Shown: piece after piece, positions 25,981 to 34,786 of the stretch | Numbering within the stretch: the stretch's first letter is position 1 | Layout: each line of letters starts with the position of its first letter | NCBI GenBank assembly: GCA_965116435.1 | Contig: OZ220686.1 | Coordinates: 1,426,001-1,490,000, forward strand | DNA: 64,000 bases | Source of the DNA: VXPQ01 sp965116435 | Lineage (GTDB): Bacteria; Bacteroidota; Rhodothermia; Rhodothermales; VXPQ01 | Direction of reading: 5' to 3' | The notes under the pieces: generated by a model | The model's input: the letters and a program-made list of their open reading frames with translations, nothing else | Told to the model about the DNA's origin: nothing | The model's database searches: none | Position numbers and translations under genes: made by a program

Positions 25981-28900
25981 CTATTTGATGAGCGCAAACT
26001 TGCCGACATGCTCCCCTATATCGGGCGCCTCCACATGAAATACGTAGACGCCATAGGCTACGTCCTGCTGATCTTCCGTGCGAAGGTCCCAGAATATGGC
26101 CCCGTTGGACAGGAATCCGTCGTGCGTCAGGGTTTTTATGAGTTCGCCCCGAATGTTGAATATCCTGATCGTGCATTGCCGGGGCAAATTGATGAATTGC
26201 ACCCGACGTTCGCCGCGGCCTTCGATCTGCGAGCGCGGCTCGTAGGCCGAAGCGCCCACGTACGGATTCGGCACCACGGCGATATCCTCCAACTCGTTCC
26301 GGGCCGCTTCCGTGTCAATGACGGACGGCTTGAGCGAAAACTGGAAAAAGTCGCCGGTGGCGAACGGCCGGGTGACGGAGATGCGCAACACATCGCCGGG
26401 GCCGGGCGGCGTGGAATTGGCCCCCGCGGAAAAGGTGATCCGGTAGCGATAAAGCCGCGGGCTCTGGAAGGTATCCCGTTCAAAAATGATGAGATCGTCC
26501 CCAGGGTCGAACGTCCTGTTTCCGTTCCGGTCCTCGACCAGCAAATGGGCCGGCGTCTTTTTGGTCGCATTGACGGCGAAGATCGGAATCGGATCGCGGA
26601 TGAAGCCGAAAACCCGCTGGGGACGGTACAGCGAATCCGCCGGGTCTACCCAGCGCAGCTCGTAGGTCCATGCCGAGGGCACGAACGCTGCCGTCGAGTC
26701 TTCCCGAATGTCCGCCACCCAGTCCGTCGAAAAACCGTCCAGCGTAGTGGGGTCCGGGCTGAGCAGCTCGTTCGGCGTGCCGGCATTCGATACGTAGCCC
26801 GTACGCTCTTCGTCCAGCACCACAAGCGTATCGTTGTCGAAGGACACCGTGAACCCTTCGATGGGAGGCGTTACGTCCGTAAACCGGGCGGGCCCGAAAA
26901 CGACCTGCCCGTCCGAAAGGCGCGTAACCTGGTATCGGTTCGTCGTATACAAGTCCGGGTTCAGCGAATCAGGAAGGTGGAAAAATTCGAGGCGGTAGAA
27001 CGTATCGAAATCGACCACTTCCTCCTGGAAAAGGCTTACCGAAATGGAGCCGGTGCCAATCCCGCCGTCCACTTGTTCCAGCCGTTCGTTCGATCCGCCG
27101 CCGACGTATCCCGCCGGCAGGCTGCGCGGCGTCACCACGGCGGCGTTCTTCGTAACGCCGGTGATGTTTCCGGCCTGGGTAGCGCTGATCCGGAACGTGT
27201 TTTCCTGCGGATCGATACTGCCCACCCCCCGGTCGTAGGCCACCAGCGCATAATAATAGGTAAGCCCGTTCGTGACGTCTTCGTCCTCATAGAAGAATTG
27301 CAGGCCGGTGTCGTCGCCCATGTAGTACACCGCGGTGCCTTCCAGCACGGTGGTGGGCCCGAAAATGCCGTTCTTCAGGTCGAACTGGGCGATGGCTTCG
27401 AAGAAGGTGCCCTCGCCTGTGACGTCGGTGATGTTCCGGGAGTCGCTCAGCAGAATGTCCGTGCCCCGATACAGCTTGAACCCCTCAAAGTCGAATTCCT
27501 GGGAAAACCGGTCGAAACTGGCGACCGCGAGCGTGTCCCAGCTGAGCGTCACGCGGCCGTCGCCCGGAATCGCCGTGAGGGTCGGGGTAAACGGCGGCTG
27601 CGCAAACGTGTAGTCGGCGTTGAAAATGCTCTGCACCGTGCGGCGGTTCTTGAAGAAATCGCGCTCGTCGGAGCCGAAGATCCATGCGGTCGAGAAAAAG
27701 TCGGTGCGGTTCGGAGGCAGGTTGACCGGACCGGAGGAAAACAACAGAAACGGCTCGATATCCGCCTCAAGCGCTTCCGGCGTGGTTCCGAGGGGGAACT
27801 GCGCCTCGTTGAAGAGCCGGTCCCACATCCATGTGTCGTCCCGCAGGTTGTCGCCGGATTCGTAGAAGGGGCGCGTCTGCAAATCGAAGCCGGTCAACCC
27901 CACCTGGTCGGATTCGTCCACATCCAGTTCGTCGAAATTCGGCTCGCCGAGGGTCGGGACGCCATCCGCTTCGCCGTCGTCGGGGCCGGGGTATCCGAGG
28001 TCGAACGGTCCGAGCCCGTCGCGCCCTATGTCGTTGTTGAGGCGCTCGCCGTCGTCCCACTGCCCGTTGTCGTTCGTATCCTCATAGCCCACCCAGTCCA
28101 TATTCTCGTCGCCCGTCCACCAGCGGCCCGCAAGGTACGCCGGACGCCGTTCGATGGGACCGTTGGTCCGCACGAAATTGGTCACGTCCAGCGCCGCCAT
28201 GGCTGCGCCCAGAATTTCGTCCGGCCCTTCGATGAGCATGCCGGGACCGCCGAAACGCGACTCGTCGGTCATGCCGTCTTCGTCGTTGTCCATGCCGTCG
28301 AAGGCGCGAGACGGGCTTTCGAGGAAGGCGAATCCCGTATAGCCAAGGTCGTACGTTCCCCCCGACGACCGCGTCCCGATGCCGTCCTGATCCCAACCGT
28401 ACGCCACGTCCTGCACCGGATCGTAGGCGCCCACTTCGTCCCCTTCCTCGTTGCCGAGGCCAAAGTCCATGATTTGCGCGAAATACAGGCGGTCGTGTTC
28501 CGTCTCTCCCCGGTTGAAGAACCGGTACAGAATGAACATGATGTCTTCCGCCAGAATGTTCGCCCACTGGAAAATGCGCACCTGATTGAGCATGCCGAGC
28601 CCGCCCATCGTAGAGTCGGACGGACTGGGGTAATACACCCCGAACTCGCTGTTCGGGTTATTCGTGACGGGATCGATGGCGTACTCCATGTCAGAGTGAT
28701 CGTCCATCACGTAGTAACTTTCCAGGTCGGCGTTAAACACGCCCTTGCCGAAAAAGCCGTTCCACGCCGCCACGGAGGGGTCCTCGTCGATCTCGTCGTT
28801 GCGCCAGCCCGGATCGTCGGGGCTGTCCAAGCGGTCCGGCCAGAACACCGGCCACGACGCGGGATCGGAGCTGACGGCCGGCGTCGGGGTCCGGTTCATC

Positions 28901-29394
28901 GTAATGGGGTCCAGGCGGTTGGGATTGTTGAATCCCTCCAGCGGAAGCCAGCCCCAGAGTTCGCCGGAAGGCCCGGTCCGCTTGCCGAAGTCCCGATACG
29001 TCAGAATGAACGGATTCAGCGTCGTGTCGGCCGCCGCATCCGCATAAAAGCCGCGGGGGCGCCACTTGAGTCGTTCGCCGGGCACCTGTCCGGCCACGAT
29101 GGTGCCGATGCCGTCGATGTGCCGCCCGCCGATGCCCCTCGGCCAGACGCCCCACGGCAGGTCGTTCCACCGGGAAAGCTCGCCGTGGTTGCGGAAGTTG
29201 GTTTCGATCAGGTTTCCATCCAGGATGCCGCGGGCAATGTGGGTCTCGCTGCCGCGCAAAGCGTCGGGGATGGCCTCGGCGTTCTGCGCCCGCGCCGCCC
29301 CTGCGCCCGCAAGCCCGGCCATGGCGAACGCCATAGCGGCCGCGGCGAGTAGCCGCGCAAAGCGCATCGAAAACAGGAAGCGAAAGGCGTACAT
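25981..29394 (-). CDS. Large exported protein with C-terminal sorting-like domain
   Basis: About 1137 residues from the ATG at 29394 (GGAG about 12 bp upstream), with signal peptide ending near GAGAARAQ. I recognise no enzyme domain. The central part has many acidic, repeat-like loops (for example DSPDDPGWRNDEIDEDPS and DNDEDGMTDESRF) that resemble calcium-binding or dockerin-like acidic loops. Fibronectin-like strands follow at about 620-760. The end has AVVPNPYVGAS, IRIFNIRGELIKTL and AYGVYVFHVEAP, a FlgD/T9SS type A-like tail. It sits between a TonB receptor (36 bp upstream) and a PorV-like barrel (19 bp downstream), as in conserved Rhodothermota loci. It is probably a surface-exposed partner of the receptor, in the place where SusD would stand in Bacteroides loci, but no SusD similarity is visible. 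Confidence 0.72.
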   Translation of the reverse strand: MYAFRFLFSMRFARLLAAAAMAFAMAGLAGAGAARAQNAEAIPDALRGSETHIARGILDGNLIETNFRNHGELSRWNDLPWGVWPRGIGGRHIDGIGTIVAGQVPGERLKWRPRGFYADAAADTTLNPFILTYRDFGKRTGPSGELWGWLPLEGFNNPNRLDPITMNRTPTPAVSSDPASWPVFWPDRLDSPDDPGWRNDEIDEDPSVAAWNGFFGKGVFNADLESYYVMDDHSDMEYAIDPVTNNPNSEFGVYYPSPSDSTMGGLGMLNQVRIFQWANILAEDIMFILYRFFNRGETEHDRLYFAQIMDFGLGNEEGDEVGAYDPVQDVAYGWDQDGIGTRSSGGTYDLGYTGFAFLESPSRAFDGMDNDEDGMTDESRFGGPGMLIEGPDEILGAAMAALDVTNFVRTNGPIERRPAYLAGRWWTGDENMDWVGYEDTNDNGQWDDGERLNNDIGRDGLGPFDLGYPGPDDGEADGVPTLGEPNFDELDVDESDQVGLTGFDLQTRPFYESGDNLRDDTWMWDRLFNEAQFPLGTTPEALEADIEPFLLFSSGPVNLPPNRTDFFSTAWIFGSDERDFFKNRRTVQSIFNADYTFAQPPFTPTLTAIPGDGRVTLSWDTLAVASFDRFSQEFDFEGFKLYRGTDILLSDSRNITDVTGEGTFFEAIAQFDLKNGIFGPTTVLEGTAVYYMGDDTGLQFFYEDEDVTNGLTYYYALVAYDRGVGSIDPQENTFRISATQAGNITGVTKNAAVVTPRSLPAGYVGGGSNERLEQVDGGIGTGSISVSLFQEEVVDFDTFYRLEFFHLPDSLNPDLYTTNRYQVTRLSDGQVVFGPARFTDVTPPIEGFTVSFDNDTLVVLDEERTGYVSNAGTPNELLSPDPTTLDGFSTDWVADIREDSTAAFVPSAWTYELRWVDPADSLYRPQRVFGFIRDPIPIFAVNATKKTPAHLLVEDRNGNRTFDPGDDLIIFERDTFQSPRLYRYRITFSAGANSTPPGPGDVLRISVTRPFATGDFFQFSLKPSVIDTEAARNELEDIAVVPNPYVGASAYEPRSQIEGRGERRVQFINLPRQCTIRIFNIRGELIKTLTHDGFLSNGAIFWDLRTEDQQDVAYGVYVFHVEAPDIGEHVGKFALIK

Positions 29395-29430
29395 GATGGC
29401 GCAGGGCTCCAGTGAGCGTGGCAAACGTCG

Positions 29431-32220
29431 TTAGAATCGGTAATTGAGTCCCAGGCTGATCCGTCGCGGAGCGCCGAAAAATTCCTGCCGGTAGAACCAC
29501 TCGTCAATGGTGTTCAGGCCGCCCACTTCGCCGCCCGTACGGCGAAGCCGCTCCAGTTCCACGGACTCGTCGGCGCGGCCCGTATCGGAATACACATTGA
29601 CTTCCTGCTCCACGTCAAACAGGTTCTGGACTTGCAGGAAGAGTTGCACGTTCGGCCCGAGGAACGGCGGCTTGTAGTACGCCCGGACATCCGTGCCGTA
29701 CGTAACGGGCCGAGCCGCGTTGTTTTTCAGCGTCGAGACAATCTGGTCGCGGATCGTCGTATACGGGGTGCCGCTTTGCAGGCGGTTGATGAGCGTCAGG
29801 TTCAGCCCTTCGACCGGATTGATCGTGACCGTATTGTTGAGCACATGGCGGCGATCCCAGTCGAGCCGAACCAGCGAAAGAATGGATTCCAGGCCCGATT
29901 GCTGCCGCCCAAACGCCTCGCCGGGACTCGACGACGTGCCCTCGGCGAATTGCAACGTATAGTCCAGCGTCCAGCTCAGCCGCCCGCCGGGACGCTGGAA
30001 CAGCGAGAAGGTCATGCCCCGAATGGTGCCGAAATCCCGGTTGATCCAGCGAATAGCGAAGTCGCCGTTGGGGTTGCGCAGGATCTCCTGTCCGGTCAGG
30101 TTGCGCACGTCTTTCGAGAAGATGGTCAATTCCAGGCCGATGTCGTCTGTCAACCCCTGCTGAAGCCCCACTTCGAACGACAAGGTGCGTTCGGGCTTGA
30201 GGTCCGGATTGCCGAAACTGTTCGAGCTCGAGGTCGGGTTGATTTCGTACTCGGGGTTCGAATACAGAATGCTGAACGCCGGCACCTGAAAGAACAGGCC
30301 CGCCGAGAACCGCATCACGCCCGTCGCCGAAATGGGAAAGGCGATCCCGACGCGCGGACTGAACTGGTATTGCGTAGGCGTTTCTTCCCGGTTCGAAGTC
30401 GTCGCGGAGGGATTGTCGGGATCCGGAATTTCCGCCAGGTTCGCCTGCTGCCAATCCACGGGAATCAGGTAATCCGGGTCGAAATAATCGAAGCGGAGGC
30501 CCACATTCGCAATCAGGCCCGTGAATTCCATTTTGTCCTGGATATAGGCCGAGAATTCCTTCGGGGAGGTCTGGAGGCTGTTGTCGCTCCACATGTCCGG
30601 CGACGGCTGGGGCAGATTTCCGGTCCGGAAGGACTTTTCAATGCCGAAATCCCGATTGTCGAGGCGGTGCAGCCGAAGCAGAAAACCTGTTTTCACCAGG
30701 TGCACCCGGTTCGCCTGCCGGGTGTAGTCGCCCACGATGCTGTGCGTGGCGGTAAGCTGGTTGCTGGTGCCCAAGTCGTTGCCGCCCACCGCAAAGGCGA
30801 ACTGGCCCTGCAAGGAACTCAGTTGGCTTGACTGGTAGCGCGTGTCGGTAGGATCTTCGTACAGGCGCACGTCGGTTTTGTCGTGCAGGTAGCTCCAGGA
30901 CAGGTTGGCGAACGACCGGTTGTCGACGGTCCAGCGCAGCCCGGCGATATGCGTCTGGTTCAGAAACTCGACCCGGTTGATGCCGTCTGGAACGTACTTG
31001 CGGAAATGGCTGAACGGATCGAACGTGCCGCCCTGGAAAAAGAAGTTGTAATCGACCTTGAATTTCGGGGTGATCCGAAACCCGACCGTGCCGTTGACCG
31101 ACAGCCGTTCCGTGCGGTTGCGCGGGGTGAAATCGCCGTCGCCCGTCGATTCCACAAGCCATGCTTCGGGCGGTAGCCCCGTGTTCAGGTTGGCCGACGA
31201 GTCGGAGGGCGAAAAAAGGTCGCGCCCGATGAAATGGGAATGGTCCCGCAGGTACCGCACGGAAGTTTGCAGCCCGAGCCGGTCCCGGAGCAGCGGTCCG
31301 CCCAGCGACGCCTGCGCATCTATAACGTTCGGGAACGAGGCCGCCTCGGTGTAGCTATAGCGCGCGGGCACGAAATCGGACGGCGCAAGAAACGCGCCCG
31401 GCTCGACGGTGCGTTCCAGAAACTCGAGCTCGCGGTTGCTCACGATGGCCCCCGTATAACTCAGCAAGGAACCGGACCAGCGGTCGGGCAGGTCTTTTGT
31501 CACGATGTTCACCACCCCCGACAGCGCCTGCCCGTACTCCGCATTGAACACGCCGCTGATGACTTCGAGGCTCGACACCATGTTTTGCTCCACGTCGAAC
31601 GAGGCCGTCTGGCTGAATGCGTTGTTGATGGGAACCCCGTTCACAAGATAGGCCACCTCGCCGATGCGTCCGCCCCGGAAATGGCCGTCCACAACCCCGG
31701 CTTGCAGGTTGATGACGTCCCCGATATTCGTAATGGGCAACGCTTCCAGCTGCTCGCTATCGACCACCGCCGTGGTGGTCGTGCGGTCCATCTCCACGAT
31801 GGGACGCTCCGCCACCACAACCACCTCTTCGCCCTCGATAATTTCCTCGCGCAACGCAAAGTCCACGGTGGCCGTATTGTCCTGCACGACCTTGACGTTT
31901 TCCACGGTCGTCGTCGCAAAACCGATGAACGAGGCCTGCACGGCGTACGTGCCGGGCGGCACGTTCAGGATAAAGTAATACCCTTCCGCATCCGTAGTCC
32001 CCCCTTGCACGGTTCCGGCGAGCACCACATTGACCCCGGGCAGCGGATCCCCCGTGTCGGCCTCGGTGACGCGGCCCGATATTTTCCCAGTGGGTCCGGC
32101 GAGTCCGGCGAATCCAGCGCGCCCGAACGCCGTCGCGGACGGCGACAGCATCGCGCAGACAAGCAGCAGCGGGACGGTCACGCACAGGCGATCATATACG
32201 AATCGTGCGCAAGGGATCAT
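29431..32220 (-). CDS. TonB-dependent receptor with N-terminal carboxypeptidase-regulatory-like domain
   Basis: About 929 residues from the ATG at 32220. After the signal peptide comes a CarboxypepD_reg-like domain (GKISGRVTEADTGDPLPGVN, then GYYFILNVPPGTYAVQASFIGF). Next is a plug domain with LPITNIGDVINLQAGVV, the plug motif VEVISG-like SSLEVISGVFNAEYGQALSG, and a 22-strand barrel ending GLNYRF. Such receptors take up oligosaccharides, siderophores or other large substrates using TonB energy. The upstream CBM9-like secreted protein (46-bp gap) and downstream exported protein suggest a carbohydrate substrate, but none can be read directly. A longer frame to 32307 exists without added signal features. 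Confidence 0.9.
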   Translation of the reverse strand: MIPCARFVYDRLCVTVPLLLVCAMLSPSATAFGRAGFAGLAGPTGKISGRVTEADTGDPLPGVNVVLAGTVQGGTTDAEGYYFILNVPPGTYAVQASFIGFATTTVENVKVVQDNTATVDFALREEIIEGEEVVVVAERPIVEMDRTTTTAVVDSEQLEALPITNIGDVINLQAGVVDGHFRGGRIGEVAYLVNGVPINNAFSQTASFDVEQNMVSSLEVISGVFNAEYGQALSGVVNIVTKDLPDRWSGSLLSYTGAIVSNRELEFLERTVEPGAFLAPSDFVPARYSYTEAASFPNVIDAQASLGGPLLRDRLGLQTSVRYLRDHSHFIGRDLFSPSDSSANLNTGLPPEAWLVESTGDGDFTPRNRTERLSVNGTVGFRITPKFKVDYNFFFQGGTFDPFSHFRKYVPDGINRVEFLNQTHIAGLRWTVDNRSFANLSWSYLHDKTDVRLYEDPTDTRYQSSQLSSLQGQFAFAVGGNDLGTSNQLTATHSIVGDYTRQANRVHLVKTGFLLRLHRLDNRDFGIEKSFRTGNLPQPSPDMWSDNSLQTSPKEFSAYIQDKMEFTGLIANVGLRFDYFDPDYLIPVDWQQANLAEIPDPDNPSATTSNREETPTQYQFSPRVGIAFPISATGVMRFSAGLFFQVPAFSILYSNPEYEINPTSSSNSFGNPDLKPERTLSFEVGLQQGLTDDIGLELTIFSKDVRNLTGQEILRNPNGDFAIRWINRDFGTIRGMTFSLFQRPGGRLSWTLDYTLQFAEGTSSSPGEAFGRQQSGLESILSLVRLDWDRRHVLNNTVTINPVEGLNLTLINRLQSGTPYTTIRDQIVSTLKNNAARPVTYGTDVRAYYKPPFLGPNVQLFLQVQNLFDVEQEVNVYSDTGRADESVELERLRRTGGEVGGLNTIDEWFYRQEFFGAPRRISLGLNYRF

Positions 32221-32266
32221 GGCGACAGGGGATATGGCTACCGAAGCGGACAGGCGATAGTGAAAC

Positions 32267-34516
32267 TCATTTGAGCAAGACCATACGTTTCGCCCGGGCG
32301 AAGGCATTGCCCGCCTCCAGACGATACAAATACACCCCCGACGGCAGCCCGTCGGCGTCGAAACGAATGTCGTGTACGCCCGCGGACAGGGGCCGACCGT
32401 CCAGCAACGTAGCCACCTCGCGGCCCAGCGCGTCGAACACGCGCAGCGTTACGGCCTCCGCGTTCGCAAGGCGGAATCGGATGGTGGTAACCGGATTGAA
32501 CGGGTTCGGATAATTCTGCGTCAGGGCGTACGCATCCGGGAGCGTCGGTTCATCTTCGCTGGAGACGGTCACGTCTCGTCCCACCATGGCCACGATTTGC
32601 CACTGGCTCGGCGTATTCCACCACTGGTTGTCCACCGTGGGGTTCAGGCTCCAGGTAATCTGGTGCGAGCGGCAATTGATATTCGGGGCGTCGCCAGAGC
32701 AACCCGCCCCGTCCGCGTCGTTCAGCGAAATGGTGAACGGGATGAAACGAATCTCATTGGCAAGGGGCGGGTCCAGCACGGCGTCCGCCATCTCGGTATT
32801 CTGGATCGCGTTCAGCGGAATGACCGCAAGCAGCTTGTAACCGATCTCCTGGCCGCCGTCGTCCGTAAGCACGCCGTGCGCAGCCCCGCTCCCTTGCGGC
32901 GCCGCGTCGATGCTCCAGCCCGCGAACGTATGGTTCATGGTCATATTGCCGTTGTTGTCCGCTTGCGCCCAAATGCGAAACTGGTAATCGGCGTACTCCC
33001 CGCGCATCATGTCGCTATGAGGCGACCTGCCCAGCGGCGAGACGCCCAGTTCGCGTACGTCGTAGTTTCCCCACCCCAATTCGAAGGAATCGTAGCCCCA
33101 GGCATTGCTGAGCACGGCCCCTTCGGGCTGGAATTCGAGGATATCGTCGGTGACTTCCGCATAGATCCACAATTCGTTCTGGTCCGTGTATCCCAGCCAT
33201 GCCTTGGCCGAAAGGTCTTCGTCGTTGTCGGGCAGCGTAAGCAATTCGGAAAGTTGCGAATGCGCAGCGTTCACCACGAATGGACTTGCAGCGTCAGGAA
33301 ATCCTGCTCCCGAAGGGTTGCCTGCTTCAAGATCGTCGAAGAGCTGGTTGGCTTCGACTTCCGTCAGGTGCACGATAGCCGCCGGCGATACCGCGATATT
33401 CGGGTTGTCGATGGAGCCGGAGCTCTTCGAAACGTCCGGATTCTCCACGCCAAACACGCTCACGGTCGTTACGGCGTAATGCAGTTCCGTACCGATGGAC
33501 AGATGAGGCAACTCGACGACATGACGTACAGAAGGGTACGGGGCTTCCGGGTCCCCAATAACGTTTTCCAGAAGAGATACCCCCTGGACAGATATATCCG
33601 TGATGGCGTCGTCGCTGAAATACACATTGTAGCTTCCGATCGACGACCTATCCGTATGCGTCCAGTTAATGATGTTGGCGGGACCATTCATGTGAGAAAA
33701 GGCCACGCCAGACATGGCGGGGGGCGGGTCCGAGGCGATCGAAAGGTCGAGATCGGCGGGCCCGATGAACAGATCGTCCAGATAAACGGGACCGGCTTCG
33801 CCGATAGCGCTGACTTCCCAATTCCAGAAAGGCCCGATGGCGTGGACGTTGTCCCATTCGAACTCGGCCCACAAATCGGGACGGGTTCCCGTGTTCGGAC
33901 CCAGGAGGTCAAGCGCCACGCCCTGGGTGCCGTCGGTCCATGCTCCGCCGTATACCCACTGGGCTTCCAGGCCCGAAATGGAGCCGTCCGTCTTGCCCTC
34001 TTCGAGCGCCTGCCAGGTCGGCGGCGGCAAGGGGACCGATACCTCGTGCCACGCGCCGTCGCGCATATCGTTCGGAATCACCCAGTGCAGCCGGAAGGGC
34101 AGGTTCGCCGAGCCGTCGTCCGCCTGGCTGCCGTCCCAATGGTCTTCGAGCATGATCGTGAACTCATTGTCCGGCATGTGCGCCGCGTTCGCCGGATCCA
34201 CGAGGATGCGGAAATGGAGAACATGGCCGGCGTCGCGGTTGGCCGTCAGATCGCGCTGGGGAGAGGCAAAGCGAAAGGCCTGGTACGACCAGTTTGCCGG
34301 ATTGTACTGCATCACCTTGTTGCCGGCGTCCATCGGGTCGTTCGTCAGGCTCCCGCCGAAAGCATCCACGGTAGCGTTCACCCCATCCACAAAGAAAATG
34401 TAGCCGTCTCCCCCAAGCGGCGGATTCGGATCTTGCGCAAGGGCGCGGTCCGGCAGGATGCAAAACGCAAAAACAAGGGCGATGGTCGTAGCCGAGGCGG
34501 GAGGGAAAGGGGTCAT
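32267..34516 (-). CDS. T9SS-exported CBM9-like carbohydrate-binding protein (paralogue B)
   Basis: About 749 residues from the ATG at 34516 (MTPFPPASATTIALVF), with a signal peptide ending near DRALAQ. It has the same architecture as the 13911-16193 protein: an N-terminal domain with GGDGYIFFVDGVNATV and QWVYGGAWTDG, a middle NIINWTHTDRSSIGSYNVYF, a CBM9-like domain with LPDNDEDLSAKAWLGYTD and DSFELGWGNYDV, the shared WSLNPTVDNQWWNTPSQWQ, and a T9SS type A tail with QNYPNPFNPVTTIRF and VYLYRLEAGNAF. It is the first gene of the operon leading to the TonB receptor, so it is the best candidate for a surface glycan-binding protein feeding that receptor. Confidence 0.82.
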   Translation of the reverse strand: MTPFPPASATTIALVFAFCILPDRALAQDPNPPLGGDGYIFFVDGVNATVDAFGGSLTNDPMDAGNKVMQYNPANWSYQAFRFASPQRDLTANRDAGHVLHFRILVDPANAAHMPDNEFTIMLEDHWDGSQADDGSANLPFRLHWVIPNDMRDGAWHEVSVPLPPPTWQALEEGKTDGSISGLEAQWVYGGAWTDGTQGVALDLLGPNTGTRPDLWAEFEWDNVHAIGPFWNWEVSAIGEAGPVYLDDLFIGPADLDLSIASDPPPAMSGVAFSHMNGPANIINWTHTDRSSIGSYNVYFSDDAITDISVQGVSLLENVIGDPEAPYPSVRHVVELPHLSIGTELHYAVTTVSVFGVENPDVSKSSGSIDNPNIAVSPAAIVHLTEVEANQLFDDLEAGNPSGAGFPDAASPFVVNAAHSQLSELLTLPDNDEDLSAKAWLGYTDQNELWIYAEVTDDILEFQPEGAVLSNAWGYDSFELGWGNYDVRELGVSPLGRSPHSDMMRGEYADYQFRIWAQADNNGNMTMNHTFAGWSIDAAPQGSGAAHGVLTDDGGQEIGYKLLAVIPLNAIQNTEMADAVLDPPLANEIRFIPFTISLNDADGAGCSGDAPNINCRSHQITWSLNPTVDNQWWNTPSQWQIVAMVGRDVTVSSEDEPTLPDAYALTQNYPNPFNPVTTIRFRLANAEAVTLRVFDALGREVATLLDGRPLSAGVHDIRFDADGLPSGVYLYRLEAGNAFARAKRMVLLK

Positions 34517-34746
34517 AGGCGTAACCTTCCTGAACGAAAGGCCTTCTTTAGAAGAGACACGTGCACGAACCGGAAACGCCAATACACATCCCGGCGAAAG
34601 TGTACATTACGGCAAACACACATGAAATCCAAAAAATATTCGCAACAAATTGTTTTCGGAAAATTTTTCGGAGACAGTATCGGAGGCAATGGGGAGCGGG
34701 CGAACGCGCGATTCCCCTTCCCGGCGACGGCAAGCGGGCGGGCTTC

Positions 34747-34786
34747 AGGATGCTCTGATTAAATCCACTTCGATCAAGTGCATCCT
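34747..34786. repeat. Dispersed intergenic palindromic repeat, copy 5
   Basis: AGGATGC (34747-34753) and GCATCCT (34780-34786) close an imperfect hairpin containing TCTGATTAAATCCACTTCGA. The core matches the copies at 18695 and 22926. It directly follows the stop codon of the Gfo/Idh/MocA gene. Just upstream (about 34724-34740), CCCGGCGACGGCAAGCG also occurs at 38390-38406. No gene is seen in 34517-34786. Confidence 0.65.

Noticed and set aside
25876..29352. 1158-codon open frame on the plus strand
   Set aside because: It is a shadow of the exported protein on the minus strand; no signal peptide or recognisable motif.
34517..34786. Consensus Bacteroidota promoter (TTG...TAnnTTTG) upstream of the T9SS gene at 34516
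   Set aside because: A/T-rich TATTTTTTG-like runs are present, but none has the correct internal spacing with a -33 TTG, so I did not call a promoter.
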